The translations under genes and the position numbers were made by a program. Shown one piece after another: positions 43,650-51,591 of a stretch of 64,000 nt of DNA. Each line of letters starts with the position of its first letter. Within the stretch, counting starts at the first letter, position 1. This stretch comes from JANPLN01 sp041736155 (lineage in GTDB: Bacteria; Bdellovibrionota; Bdellovibrionia; Bdellovibrionales; JAGQZY01), in NCBI GenBank assembly GCA_041736155.1, contig JBGSUL010000018.1, positions 6,847 to 70,846 of the forward strand, given 5' to 3'. The notes below the pieces were generated by a model, which was not told the origin of the DNA, made no database searches, and saw nothing but the letters and a program-made list of their open reading frames with translations.

Positions 43650-43994
43650 ATGAGTAATGAAGAAATCGTAGAAAAAGATTTAGTTGTAAAATTAGGTTCT
43701 AGAGCACGAATTCAGGCTGAGAAGATTATGCTTGAGATCAATTCGGTAGAAAACTATCCCAAGAAAATTACTTTTAAAGATTTGCTTGAGTATGTTCTTG
43801 AGAAAATTCCGTCAACCTACGTTGAGGACCTTATAAAGCTCAGAATCCAACCAGAAGATACGTTGAAGCAAATGTATCTCAATTCTGGATCGACTTTGAG
43901 TTATCCAGAGTGGTTGCTTGAACGAATGGCAATGCTTGAATCGTTTGAAAAGAAGGGCGCGAAAAAGAAAGTCCAAGGGGGATTGAGTGTCTAA
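43650..43994 (+). CDS. Hypothetical protein after relaxase
   Basis: 114 residues, soluble, helical, no cysteine. AAGGAGAGG precedes ATG 43650. A basic tail (KKGAKKKVQGG) might bind nucleic acid. No family recognised. Its end overlaps the following lipoprotein start by eight bases, so the three small genes 43650-44429 are a coupled group at the end of the transfer operon. Confidence 0.6.
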   Translation: MSNEEIVEKDLVVKLGSRARIQAEKIMLEINSVENYPKKITFKDLLEYVLEKIPSTYVEDLIKLRIQPEDTLKQMYLNSGSTLSYPEWLLERMAMLESFEKKGAKKKVQGGLSV

Positions 43995-44253
43995 GTGCGG
44001 TGTATTTGGTTTAAGTCTTTTGATTTTGAGTGGGTGTGCTTCAAATTGCAAATTGAAGGATGAGGTGTTTGGTGTTCTTAGGAGGCAGAATGTTGTGCTA
44101 GAGGGAATTTTAAGTCGTCGTAAGCAAAAAGATTTTCAAGATAAAGTTTTGGAATACGGATTGATCCCTGGTGAGGATTCACTCATTGCGGGATTAGGTA
44201 CTGTTGTAAGAAGTAATAATGTGCTTTTAGAAGGAGGTCATACATGCAAGTAA
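43987..44253 (+). CDS. Small lipoprotein, possible entry-exclusion type
   Basis: 88 residues from GTG 43987 with a lipoprotein signal (GVFGLSLLILSGCAS, lipobox L-S-G-C). The mature part is polar with two further cysteines. Small lipoproteins at the end of transfer operons often mediate entry exclusion, but this is an inference from position only. It overlaps both neighbours by a few bases. Confidence 0.6.
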   Translation: MSKCGVFGLSLLILSGCASNCKLKDEVFGVLRRQNVVLEGILSRRKQKDFQDKVLEYGLIPGEDSLIAGLGTVVRSNNVLLEGGHTCK

Positions 44254-44429
44254 CTTTTCAGGAAGTGGTGGCAATTAAAGATGAAGAAATATATCGAGAT
44301 ATTGGAAAGCTCGAATTTGCAACTGAGGATTACGAGGAGACTGCAGAAGACTGCGAAGAAGATAATGAGGCAGCTTTTTCGGCTTTGGTATGGCTAGGAA
44401 AGCTATTGAAGGCGATCTTAGGAAGGTAA
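44244..44429 (+). CDS. Small acidic protein
   Basis: 61 residues, strongly acidic in the middle (ATEDYEETAEDCEEDNEAA) with an amphipathic C-terminus (LVWLGKLLKAILGR). GAAGGAGG lies six bases before ATG 44244, a very good site, so translation is likely. It is the last gene of the transfer operon. The charge pattern recalls DNA-mimic anti-restriction proteins, but there is no sequence evidence for that. Confidence 0.55.
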   Translation: MQVTFQEVVAIKDEEIYRDIGKLEFATEDYEETAEDCEEDNEAAFSALVWLGKLLKAILGR

Positions 44430-44430
44430 T

Positions 44431-44475
44431 AGGAAAATCGTACCCTAAAGGTGAAAATGGGTAGGAGATTTTCCT
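44431..44475. terminator. Inverted repeat after the transfer operon
   Basis: AGGAAAATC (44431-44439) pairs with GATTTTCCT (44467-44475), reinforced by inner TACCC/GGGTA. It begins right after the last stop codon of the transfer operon. There is no clean T-run after it, so termination is likely but not certain. Confidence 0.45.
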
Positions 44476-44573
44476 ACATTCTTTGTAAATGTATGATTTT
44501 ACTGTATATTTAACGATAGTACGAAATCCACCCATTTTAGTATTTGGGTTGAGCTTGTGCCCTTTTACTCATT

Positions 44574-44613
44574 ACTAATTGCAACCCAAAATTAAATATG
44601 GGTTGCAATTAGT
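44574..44613. promoter_or_regulatory. Perfect 14-bp inverted repeat, AbiEi operator candidate
   Basis: ACTAATTGCAACCC (44574-44587) and GGGTTGCAATTAGT (44600-44613) are exact reverse complements with a 12-base AT-only spacer. They end 16 bases before the AbiEi start. AbiEi antitoxins are known to repress their own promoter through inverted repeats, so this is the expected autoregulatory site. TATATT at 44613-44618 is a possible -10 element. Confidence 0.7.
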
Positions 44614-44629
44614 ATATTCGAGGAGTATC

Positions 44630-45250
44630 ATGTTTAGTACAGATATGGGTGAACAATTCGATAAGAAGATTAAATCATTTAAAAAAAAATACGGTAACAA
44701 GCAGTTTACTTACTCTGAAGCTATTGAGTTTGGGTTCTCGCACGCTGAGTTTTATCGGCATGTGACCACTCAACTTTTTGAGCGAGTTCACAAAGCTACA
44801 TATCGTTTTGATGATTACCTGCCTTTGACTCAGCCTGAACAATTTAGGGATGCACTCCAGTTAGTGGGACATCACTCTGCTATTTGTCTTACATCTGCAT
44901 TAAGTTATTACAGATTAACAGATATTGTAGTTACAAAGCCGTGGATTCTTGTTGATCACACAACAACGAGTCGATCAAAAATCATCCAGCTTTTTAGAAA
45001 ACGTAATCCCATGTGGGATATTGGTATTGAAGATATTGATGGCATTAGAATAACGTCTGTGGAACGCACAATAGTAGAAAGCATAGCTTACAGAAACACC
45101 TTAACAGGCTACGAAGGGATCTATGCCTTGAGAAAAGCCATTTTTCAACATAAAGTTAATCTGCAAGATTTAATGAAAATTGCAAGACAGCTTGGATACA
45201 CTAAGCGAGTCGATAGTGTTTTGGAGGCGTATTTAGATGAAGGCGAATGA
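44630..45250 (+). CDS. abiEi: AbiEi-type antitoxin / transcriptional regulator
   Basis: 206 residues. An N-terminal winged helix (TYSEAIEFGFSHAEFYRHV) precedes the AbiEi domain (SAICLTSALSYYRLTD, GIRITSVERTIVES). It is the antitoxin of the type IV AbiE system and represses its own operon. ATG 44630 with GAGGAG upstream is chosen over the open frame from 44579, which would begin in the operator. It overlaps the toxin gene by 14 bases, the usual arrangement. Confidence 0.85.
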   Translation: MFSTDMGEQFDKKIKSFKKKYGNKQFTYSEAIEFGFSHAEFYRHVTTQLFERVHKATYRFDDYLPLTQPEQFRDALQLVGHHSAICLTSALSYYRLTDIVVTKPWILVDHTTTSRSKIIQLFRKRNPMWDIGIEDIDGIRITSVERTIVESIAYRNTLTGYEGIYALRKAIFQHKVNLQDLMKIARQLGYTKRVDSVLEAYLDEGE

Positions 45251-46073
45251 AATTTCAAAGAAAATAAAAATAGAATCAGAAAAGCTTGGTCTTCATTTTA
45301 ATCAAATTTTAACTATGGTTGCTTATGAGAGGGCTATTCCACGTTTAATATCTGTAAAAACTCTTCAAGAGAACATCATCTTTAAAGGTGGAATGGTAAT
45401 GCGAGTGGTTTATGGAAGCGATAGGTTTACTGTGGATCTGGATTTATCTTTTGAGAAACTCTCACCTGAGAAGCTTATGCAATCAGTTGAGGAAGCTTTG
45501 TCGACTGATATTGAAGATGGTTTTTCTTTTAAGCTTGGAAAATGGTCTAAAATTACTGAACATAAAGAATATTCTGGCCTAAGATATACGACTGAGTTTT
45601 ATTTCAATAAATTAAATATTCAGGCCATTCAATTGGATTTTACAGTATCCGAAGTGAGTGATAGTTTTGTGAAGAAAAATGTTACGCTAACTTTTGATAA
45701 CGGAAAAATTGCATGTAACGTCTATTCCATAGAGCAAATATTATCTGAGAAGCTTCATGCCCTAGTTGATCGTGGAGAAGATTCAACTCGCTCAAAGGAT
45801 TTGTACGACATAAATCTTCTCTTGAAGCAAAAAGTTAATCCAGCTCGTCTTAAAAAAAGGATTGAGGTGGTTTTTAAAGCCAGAGAAACGGAAGTTCCAA
45901 AACACTTTTCGTCTTTTTTTGACAATGTCAGCAAGAAAAAATTAGAAAATAGCTGGAGTCGTGTTCAACGTCATCTTCCTGGTGAAACCAAGTTCGAAGA
46001 CGTTATAGGCGAATTTAATAAAAATATGAAAATACTTGATTCCATGTTTACGTTTGGCCTTGCAGGTAGATAA
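45237..46073 (+). CDS. abiEii: AbiEii-type nucleotidyltransferase toxin
   Basis: 278 residues with the AbiEii nucleotidyltransferase signature IIFKGGMVMRVVYGSDRFT followed by VDLDLSF (catalytic G-G and D-x-D), then QLDFTVSE, and EKLHALVDRGEDSTRSKDLYD, the conserved C-terminal motif. Known members add nucleotides to tRNA acceptor stems and give abortive infection and element stabilisation. It is translationally coupled to the antitoxin. Position between the transfer operon and the integrase fits a stability or anti-phage cargo. Confidence 0.9.
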   Translation: MKANEISKKIKIESEKLGLHFNQILTMVAYERAIPRLISVKTLQENIIFKGGMVMRVVYGSDRFTVDLDLSFEKLSPEKLMQSVEEALSTDIEDGFSFKLGKWSKITEHKEYSGLRYTTEFYFNKLNIQAIQLDFTVSEVSDSFVKKNVTLTFDNGKIACNVYSIEQILSEKLHALVDRGEDSTRSKDLYDINLLLKQKVNPARLKKRIEVVFKARETEVPKHFSSFFDNVSKKKLENSWSRVQRHLPGETKFEDVIGEFNKNMKILDSMFTFGLAGR

Positions 46074-46228
46074 ATTTATTGAATTCAACACTCTAGTTAT
46101 CTTAAAACTTAATAGCTCATGTTAATATTTATTTTAAGAAACCTATAGCGTTTCCGTTCGTCTATTTTAGTAGATTTTGTCGCATTGCTTTTTATATTTT
46201 TCACTAGAAATAGATAGGAGTATGAAAT

Positions 46229-46330
46229 ATGTTTATATCGAGAAAAGAAAATCATTTAAAAGATGATTTATGGCTCTTTGAAATTTTGGCGAATATTCGG
46301 AATCAAAAATACTCGGTGGTTTTTGTATGA
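46229..46330 (+). CDS. Small leader-like ORF upstream of excisionase
   Basis: A 33-residue frame (MFISRKENHLKDDLWLFEIL at the start) from ATG 46229. GATAGGAG lies about ten bases upstream, and its stop overlaps the next start in ATGA (46327-46330). It has no recognised family. The coupling suggests it is translated and may control translation of the excisionase gene. Confidence 0.35.
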   Translation: MFISRKENHLKDDLWLFEILANIRNQKYSVVFV

Positions 46331-46614
46331 AAAGGCCCCCCTACTCTTCACCAAAGAGGCAGGAGCCTTTGATTGAGGAAATGCCTTACGTTGCTCCACA
46401 CCTACCCTCGAAATGGCCCAGATGGTTGACCACAAAACAAGCGGCAACCTACCTCGGAAAATTTCGGCGAAAAGATGGAACTCCGTCTGAAGGTTCAATC
46501 CGCAATATGATTTATCGAAAGCAACTTGTTGCTAAAAAGTTCGTTGGACGAATTTTGATAGATCGTTTGCATTTGGACCAAGTAATTGGACTTTCTCCAC
46601 AACCAGGAGGCTAA
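46327..46614 (+). CDS. Excisionase-like helix-turn-helix protein
   Basis: 95 residues. The core WLTTKQAATYLGK, then SEGSIRNMIYRKQL and GRILIDRLHLDQVI, is the MerR-like winged helix of excisionase-family proteins (HTH_17 type). It ends two bases before the integrase start, as usual for directionality factors. The first 35 residues are proline-rich and may be untranslated; an internal ATG at 46381 is an alternative start. It probably controls excision together with the integrase. Confidence 0.75.
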   Translation: MKRPPYSSPKRQEPLIEEMPYVAPHLPSKWPRWLTTKQAATYLGKFRRKDGTPSEGSIRNMIYRKQLVAKKFVGRILIDRLHLDQVIGLSPQPGG

Positions 46615-46616
46615 TT

Positions 46617-47852
46617 ATGTCAATCAAAACATGGATCGAAAACGATAAGGTATTTTATCAAGTAGTAGCAGAAAAAAAGTCATGCGTAGTTAAGGGCGTT
46701 CGCTCCACTAAAAGACTGAGAGGTATTTTAGAAGGAGTCACGGCAGAACAGGCTCAAATTGCCATCCCAGAAGATGCTATGAGAAAACTTCGGAAAATGG
46801 AGCTAAAACTCTATGCACAAGTTGAACTCGTTGTATCTAAACAGGAAGGGGCAGGAATCACCTGGAAGAACCTCATTGACCGCTGGGAAAATGAAGTTCT
46901 CTGTGATCGCGAGTTACTTGCTTTTATTGGACTCCATCCTCGAACTGCTGATGGGTATTTAAGAACACTTTTAGATCATACGGACGGCTGGTTTAATCGA
47001 CCCGCCTCGGATGTAACATCTGTGGACTTTGAAGTTCTCATTATGCAGATGAAGAAAATTGGTTACTCTCTCGGCACCATTTACAACGTAAAGACTGCCG
47101 TTAATTCTTGTTACAAATGGGGAATTAAAAAAAGACTTATTCCCAATGTAACTGTGTCACCTACCTACGGTTGCACGATTTCGAGAAAAAATGCACGACG
47201 ACCTGAGATTTTAAATTTTACAGAAATCTGCAAACTTCTCGATGAAGCAAAAAAACGTAACCATGAGTGGTATCCAATTTGGAAACTTGTTTTATACACA
47301 GGTTTAAGAAGTGGCGAAGCTTACGCTTTAAAGGCGAAGGATATTGAGTTTGAAGAAAAACGCATTATTCTTGACACAAAGTTTAACTTTCGCACCAAAA
47401 AGGAAGAACAGCTTAAAGACTGCGAATGGCGACAGGTTCCAATCAATGAGGAGTTAATGAACTTTCTCATCGAACTCGGTGTTAAGGAGATGCCGTCAAA
47501 TGACTACATTCTCCCAAAGCTTCGTTCTTGGCGACAAGGAGAGGCGGCGAAAATACTCCGTCAGTTCTGTGAAGATATTGGAATTAACTCCATTTGCTTT
47601 CACACCCTCAGAGCCTGTTGGGCGACGCAATTATTAAGAAACGGCGTGGCTCAATCGAAGGTTCTCATCATGGGTGGTTGGGCTGATTTGGAAACGATGC
47701 AGGTTTATTTACGTCGTGCAGGAGTGGAAATCATAGGAGCCACAGACTCTTTGCAATTTGAGCGTAAAGAGCGCCCAGGCCGCATCTTTAAATTGCTTGC
47801 AAACAATGGAAATAACGATTTATCTTATGAAGAAGAAGAGATTTTTGACTAA
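46617..47852 (+). CDS. int: Tyrosine recombinase / integrase
   Basis: 411 residues. The catalytic domain shows arginine 231 (YTGLRSGEAYAL), histidine 329 and arginine 332 (CFHTLRACWATQLL), tryptophan 355 in place of the second histidine (GGWADLETM), and tyrosine 364 (MQVYLRRAG). A SAM-like core-binding domain precedes it (about 75-190). It integrates and excises the element. The Xis-like gene lies two bases upstream. Downstream DNA has short direct repeats that may be arm-type sites. No tRNA target is visible. Confidence 0.93.
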   Translation: MSIKTWIENDKVFYQVVAEKKSCVVKGVRSTKRLRGILEGVTAEQAQIAIPEDAMRKLRKMELKLYAQVELVVSKQEGAGITWKNLIDRWENEVLCDRELLAFIGLHPRTADGYLRTLLDHTDGWFNRPASDVTSVDFEVLIMQMKKIGYSLGTIYNVKTAVNSCYKWGIKKRLIPNVTVSPTYGCTISRKNARRPEILNFTEICKLLDEAKKRNHEWYPIWKLVLYTGLRSGEAYALKAKDIEFEEKRIILDTKFNFRTKKEEQLKDCEWRQVPINEELMNFLIELGVKEMPSNDYILPKLRSWRQGEAAKILRQFCEDIGINSICFHTLRACWATQLLRNGVAQSKVLIMGGWADLETMQVYLRRAGVEIIGATDSLQFERKERPGRIFKLLANNGNNDLSYEEEEIFD

Positions 47853-48153
47853 AACAAATATGAATGCGGTTGTCGGTCCAGACTTCTTCTAGAGCGACGT
47901 TAAAGGTGTAGAATTACTTATGGTCCTACATTCACCCCATTTTTCTACTTAATCAAAAGTGCCTTCAAAATAATCAAATGATTCCCAGATCTTATTAAAC
48001 GAACTCTAATAAAGCAGAGGACGCCCGAAATGACCAGAAATGTGCCCAAATTTCAGCGTTGGGTAACAGAAAGGTAACACGAGGGTGACACACAGGAAAT
48101 ACAATACTGGAGCTGATTTCAGGCACTTTTGATCTTTAAAAAAGGAGCCTCTG
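47853..48153. other. Presumed right-end attachment region with 11-bp direct repeats
   Basis: This stretch has no gene. It holds three tandem 11-base repeats (GGTAACAGAAA, GGTAACACGAG, GGTGACACACA at 48062, 48073 and 48084) and two GAAATG copies ten bases apart (48027 and 48037). Helically phased direct repeats beside an integrase gene are typical of arm-type binding sites. I could not find a matching core repeat near 17 kb, so the att core is undefined. Confidence 0.4.
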
Positions 48154-48318
48154 ATGACAAAAGCAATTGTAAAGTTAATCCTCATCATTTTTATAGTTCT
48201 GGTAGCCATTCGACAACTACCGGCCCTCCATAATGCGACAAAACAACTTTTAGCGAAACGGGCACAAAAGGGATTTTCGTCTCTTGAAAGCTTTAACAAT
48301 CAACTTTGGAAAAAATAA
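48154..48318 (+). CDS. Small membrane protein
   Basis: A 54-residue protein from ATG 48154 with AAAGGAG eight bases upstream. One hydrophobic segment at the N-terminus (AIVKLILIIFIVLVAI) is followed by a basic, amphipathic helix (ATKQLLAKRAQKGFSSL). The strong site and membrane segment support a real gene. It lies between the integrase region and the chromosomal genes, so it may be either the last gene of the element or the first outside it. Confidence 0.55.
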   Translation: MTKAIVKLILIIFIVLVAIRQLPALHNATKQLLAKRAQKGFSSLESFNNQLWKK

Positions 48319-48358
48319 GTTTTGGCCCGTAAGTTCATGCCCATAATGTAAACAGACA

Positions 48359-49273
48359 CTATTTTATAAATTTATTTTTTAAGGCCTTAAATAGCATTGT
48401 GTAGTTTTCCCAGTATCTCCTTCTGTTTTCCTCAGAATACTCATGTCGCATATAAAAAAAATCTTCATAAAGCATTCTCAATTCGCTCTCGTTCAGTTTT
48501 TGACTAAAATCCAAATGCAACATATTGGGCCTAATAACCCACCCATGTAAAAACGGATGCGGGTAAATTCTATATCCGAAGTGTTCTTTTTTTAGATAGT
48601 GCTCATACCAGCCTTTTTTTATCGATTTAGTTTCCATCATCAAAAGTGGATAAAAAACATTAGCATAAAAATCATATCCATTTTTTTTCCTTAAACGTTC
48701 ATGGAGTTCTTTAATCCGGTCGAGATTCATAATCTCATCCATGGCCTCTGATTTTGCATAAAAGAAAAAATCGTCGATAACCACCTGTGGAGGAACATCG
48801 GCTCCATAGCCCTCGACCCACATACGATAGATGTAAATTTTCAGAACCGGTTGCGATTTCGGCTCGAAGAGAGATTCGACAAACTGTTTTCCCTCAAAAC
48901 CAGGAATATAATCGTATCTCGTCTTTACTTTATAGTCGTACTTAAATCCCTGCATTTTTTCGTACTCAATAGCTAAATTATTGCAGAGAGAGGCAGAAAC
49001 CTCCTGCCCTCGAGCCATTAAAAAATCGTCCAAAGGACCCCTATCAACATGCATTGATAGGGGCTCATATAAACTGATGAGCTCTTTTTGGAGCATCTCT
49101 GGACTAAAGGATGTTGTCTTACCCTTTTCGACAAAGTCGGCCCATGCCCAGCAATGAAGAAACAGATCGACTGTAATGCCTTCGGCACGAATTTCTGAAA
49201 TAAGCTTTTTTAGGCGAAGAAAACCTTCTTTATAGAACCTCGGTTGCCCCGAAATACAAAATGCAATCCTCAT
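48359..49273 (-). CDS. Putative glycosyltransferase-like protein
   Basis: 304 residues beginning MRIAFCISGQPRFYKEGF. The ISGQ(L/P)R opening, the YKVKTRYDYIPGF stretch and DDFFFYAKSEAMD resemble a family of capsule/LPS-associated putative GT-A-like transferases. I cannot point to a DxD pair with certainty; VIDD-FF is the nearest candidate. It has no signal or membrane segment and would act in the cytoplasm. It stands alone on the minus strand, divergent from the following gene. Confidence 0.5.
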   Translation of the reverse strand: MRIAFCISGQPRFYKEGFLRLKKLISEIRAEGITVDLFLHCWAWADFVEKGKTTSFSPEMLQKELISLYEPLSMHVDRGPLDDFLMARGQEVSASLCNNLAIEYEKMQGFKYDYKVKTRYDYIPGFEGKQFVESLFEPKSQPVLKIYIYRMWVEGYGADVPPQVVIDDFFFYAKSEAMDEIMNLDRIKELHERLRKKNGYDFYANVFYPLLMMETKSIKKGWYEHYLKKEHFGYRIYPHPFLHGWVIRPNMLHLDFSQKLNESELRMLYEDFFYMRHEYSEENRRRYWENYTMLFKALKNKFIK

Positions 49274-49356
49274 AAATGCCTCATAACGAGTCTATTCAAT
49301 GTAAGTAAAAAATCAAAGATTGAACTCTTTTACCCAATATATCATACTGAGAATAT

Positions 49357-49842
49357 ATGCTATCACGAAGAGTTTTTAATAAGAACATTCTGTTAGGGTT
49401 CATCGGTTCTTTTTATCCAAAAAATCTAAATCTAAAAGCCACAGACGACAAGCATTCTGTTTTTGCTGCTTTTTTTGTAACTAAATTTAATACAAGTGAA
49501 AAGCTCTCTAAAGAAACTTTTGAATCTAGAAAATCTTCCTATTTTAAAGAAGAGGATTTTCAAAAAATATACTCTGCATTTAAAAGTTCAAAGAAAATTT
49601 TAGACAACCGTTTTTCTTTCGATGGACTATCTTGTACATCTATATTCTTCTTCTCTGACCGATCTGCTTTAGATCAATGGTGCCACGAAATGACAAAACT
49701 AACGGTCATCGACAAATCGATGCTAGATCTTGGATACACTGATGAGTATTTTGGGCAATATGTGAGTCGCAACTATCTTAATCTAGAGACTGATCAACTT
49801 ATCACCAGAACTCTAAATACAAGAGAAAAATTAATCCTATAA
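49357..49842 (+). CDS. Tat-exported protein of unknown function
   Basis: 161 residues. The N-terminus LSRRVFNKNILLGFIGSF has a twin-arginine motif (S-R-R-x-F-x-K) before a mild hydrophobic stretch, so Tat export is likely. The mature part is rich in serine, lysine and phenylalanine, with two cysteines, and shows no recognised domain. It stands between two minus-strand units. Confidence 0.55.
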   Translation: MLSRRVFNKNILLGFIGSFYPKNLNLKATDDKHSVFAAFFVTKFNTSEKLSKETFESRKSSYFKEEDFQKIYSAFKSSKKILDNRFSFDGLSCTSIFFFSDRSALDQWCHEMTKLTVIDKSMLDLGYTDEYFGQYVSRNYLNLETDQLITRTLNTREKLIL

Positions 49843-49856
49843 CTTCGATTTACACA

Positions 49857-50858
49857 TCAGGTATAATGCGACAATCTTCGCAGACCCAAACGAATAAAAT
49901 CTTCACTCAGATCAAGATTATATTTTTGCACGAATTCTTTCAATTTTGGGGAATAATCTGATTGAGAAGTAACATTCCTTGGATATTTAACAGCCCCCTT
50001 GCTATTTAACAAATGCTTAGGGGGATGTTGCGCTGAAAAATACTGACAATAATCACTCACGAGAGGTGCTGCTAGTAGTTCTTCTTTAAAATCATAAATC
50101 ATATGATCATATAGTTTGTAATCGACTACATCCTCTGAGTTGTAGGTCGACAACTCATCAACAAAATCTGCACTAGAAAAGGGAGAATGAAATTCTTTAA
50201 ATAAATTTTTGGGATGACTCCACGAAGCTGAAGCAGAGCTTTCGTAAATTTGACTCAAGGGGGAATGTGTGAACGTTTTTAAAAAGAAGTTCAGTTGAAG
50301 TGGCTCTATATGATTGAAGTAAATGTTCCTAAATCTTTCAACATAGTCATCTGGAATCAGTCGCATAACGTTATCTATTCCCTTCGTTTGAACCCACCCT
50401 TGAATTGGAAGATTGCGAAACATTTGCCCTCCTAACAATTCCGTTGCGAAAATAGCGGTTATTTCTGGGGTTGAATCGAACGGCTTTAAGTACTCATTAG
50501 GAAAACCAGGCCTTAAAAAATGATGGGCATCTACGTTTAAAGATCTTATGGCCTGTCGAGAGCAGTACACATCTGCATCCAATTCCACGCCAATTTCAGG
50601 GTTGTAGTAAGTATGGATTTGCATTTTGTGATGCCCGCACTCTCTGAGAAGATATGCAACAAGACGAGAATCCAATCCTCCACTCAACTTTAAAGACCAA
50701 CACGGATTTTTTTGTGTAAATTGATCCACCCAATTCTTCAAAAAAAAAAGAAGTGCCGATGTGTTTTTTCGTAGTGTTTTTTTTTGCTCGAAGGCTTCGC
50801 CAGGCACTACAGCGCCTATAAATAAAAAATCGAAAATATCAAATTCACTCAGCTTCAA
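49857..50858 (-). CDS. Asparagine-synthase-like ATP-dependent ligase lacking the glutaminase domain
   Basis: About 333 residues. LKLSGGLDSRLVAYLL contains the SGGxDS PP-loop of the asparagine synthetase C-terminal domain, followed by YYNPEIGVELDADVYCSRQ and IFATELLGGQMF. The N-terminal glutaminase domain is absent, so the enzyme would use free ammonia or catalyse another amide or peptide bond, as in asparagine-synthase relatives of natural-product pathways. The frame is open to 50984 within the desaturase gene; TTG 50858, overlapping by 14 bases, is the likely start. Operon with the desaturase and the acyltransferase-like gene. Confidence 0.65.
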   Translation of the reverse strand: MKLSEFDIFDFLFIGAVVPGEAFEQKKTLRKNTSALLFFLKNWVDQFTQKNPCWSLKLSGGLDSRLVAYLLRECGHHKMQIHTYYNPEIGVELDADVYCSRQAIRSLNVDAHHFLRPGFPNEYLKPFDSTPEITAIFATELLGGQMFRNLPIQGWVQTKGIDNVMRLIPDDYVERFRNIYFNHIEPLQLNFFLKTFTHSPLSQIYESSASASWSHPKNLFKEFHSPFSSADFVDELSTYNSEDVVDYKLYDHMIYDFKEELLAAPLVSDYCQYFSAQHPPKHLLNSKGAVKYPRNVTSQSDYSPKLKEFVQKYNLDLSEDFIRLGLRRLSHYT

Positions 50859-51591
50859 TATTTTTAGCAAAGCATTTCCCAAAGTAATAAATAAGATCAA
50901 ATTCTTTCCATGTCTTATTAAGATTGTGATTAGCTCTTTGAGGATACATATGATGATTACTATGGAGTTCTTCTCCCCACGCAAGAGGTTTCAACCACCA
51001 AATGTTTCTAGACGTATCCTCATTTTTATTTTTTCCAGCACCTAAACATTTTGTATGAACCACGATGACAGGGATTTTACTCAGCCAAAATCCAAATACC
51101 GTCAAAAAAGGTAAAAATAGAGCTCCAAAAAATGCAATCTCTAGGTGATATTTGTGAAAAAGGGAATTAAGAGGAGATTTGAGTTGAATTCTTAGTTCTT
51201 GCCGATTTGGCATAAACTCCGGCCCCCACAAACTGAATATGGCATTAATAAAACCACAATGATATGGGTTGTGCGGATCTTTAGCAGTTCCACTATACAT
51301 ATGATGCTGACGGTGCACGGCTATGTACACGGGGGGGCTCCCCAGATTGAGCAACGAAAACGAAAACAACCCGAAAACATCTACAATTTTATAAACATCA
51401 AAATGTTTATGACACCGGACCCTATGAATATAAAAACTGTGAGCAAAATTATGTATTAAAATACCAAAAAAAATCACCCAAACTAACCAACTAAGCCCCC
51501 AAAGTTGTGCTTGAACCAACAGAGAGGCGTGCCCAATGCCCGCGATCATTTGGTATTTATATCGAATCAGACCTGTAAGTGATATTTTCAA
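50845..51591 (-). CDS. Fatty acid (acyl-CoA) desaturase-family protein
   Basis: 248 residues with the three histidine boxes of membrane desaturases: HRVRCHKH (56-63), HRQHH (93-97) and HSNHH (210-214), plus several hydrophobic segments. These bind a di-iron centre and introduce a double bond into an acyl chain. It overlaps the upstream acyltransferase-like gene by 35 bases and the downstream ligase gene by 14, so the three work as a unit. It is a little shorter than typical stearoyl-CoA desaturases. Confidence 0.88.
   Translation of the reverse strand: MKISLTGLIRYKYQMIAGIGHASLLVQAQLWGLSWLVWVIFFGILIHNFAHSFYIHRVRCHKHFDVYKIVDVFGLFSFSLLNLGSPPVYIAVHRQHHMYSGTAKDPHNPYHCGFINAIFSLWGPEFMPNRQELRIQLKSPLNSLFHKYHLEIAFFGALFLPFLTVFGFWLSKIPVIVVHTKCLGAGKNKNEDTSRNIWWLKPLAWGEELHSNHHMYPQRANHNLNKTWKEFDLIYYFGKCFAKNIEAE

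Noticed and set aside
46081..46140. AT-rich inverted repeat CTTAAAA...TTTTAAG after AbiE
   Set aside because: Short, AT-only stems are expected by chance in this composition; no clear terminator T-run.
16991..47890. Possible att direct repeat: GGTCTAACTTCTTC (about 16998) versus GGTCCAGACTTCTTC (about 47878)
   Set aside because: The match needs gaps and mismatches and is AT-rich background; not better than chance for two 150-base regions.
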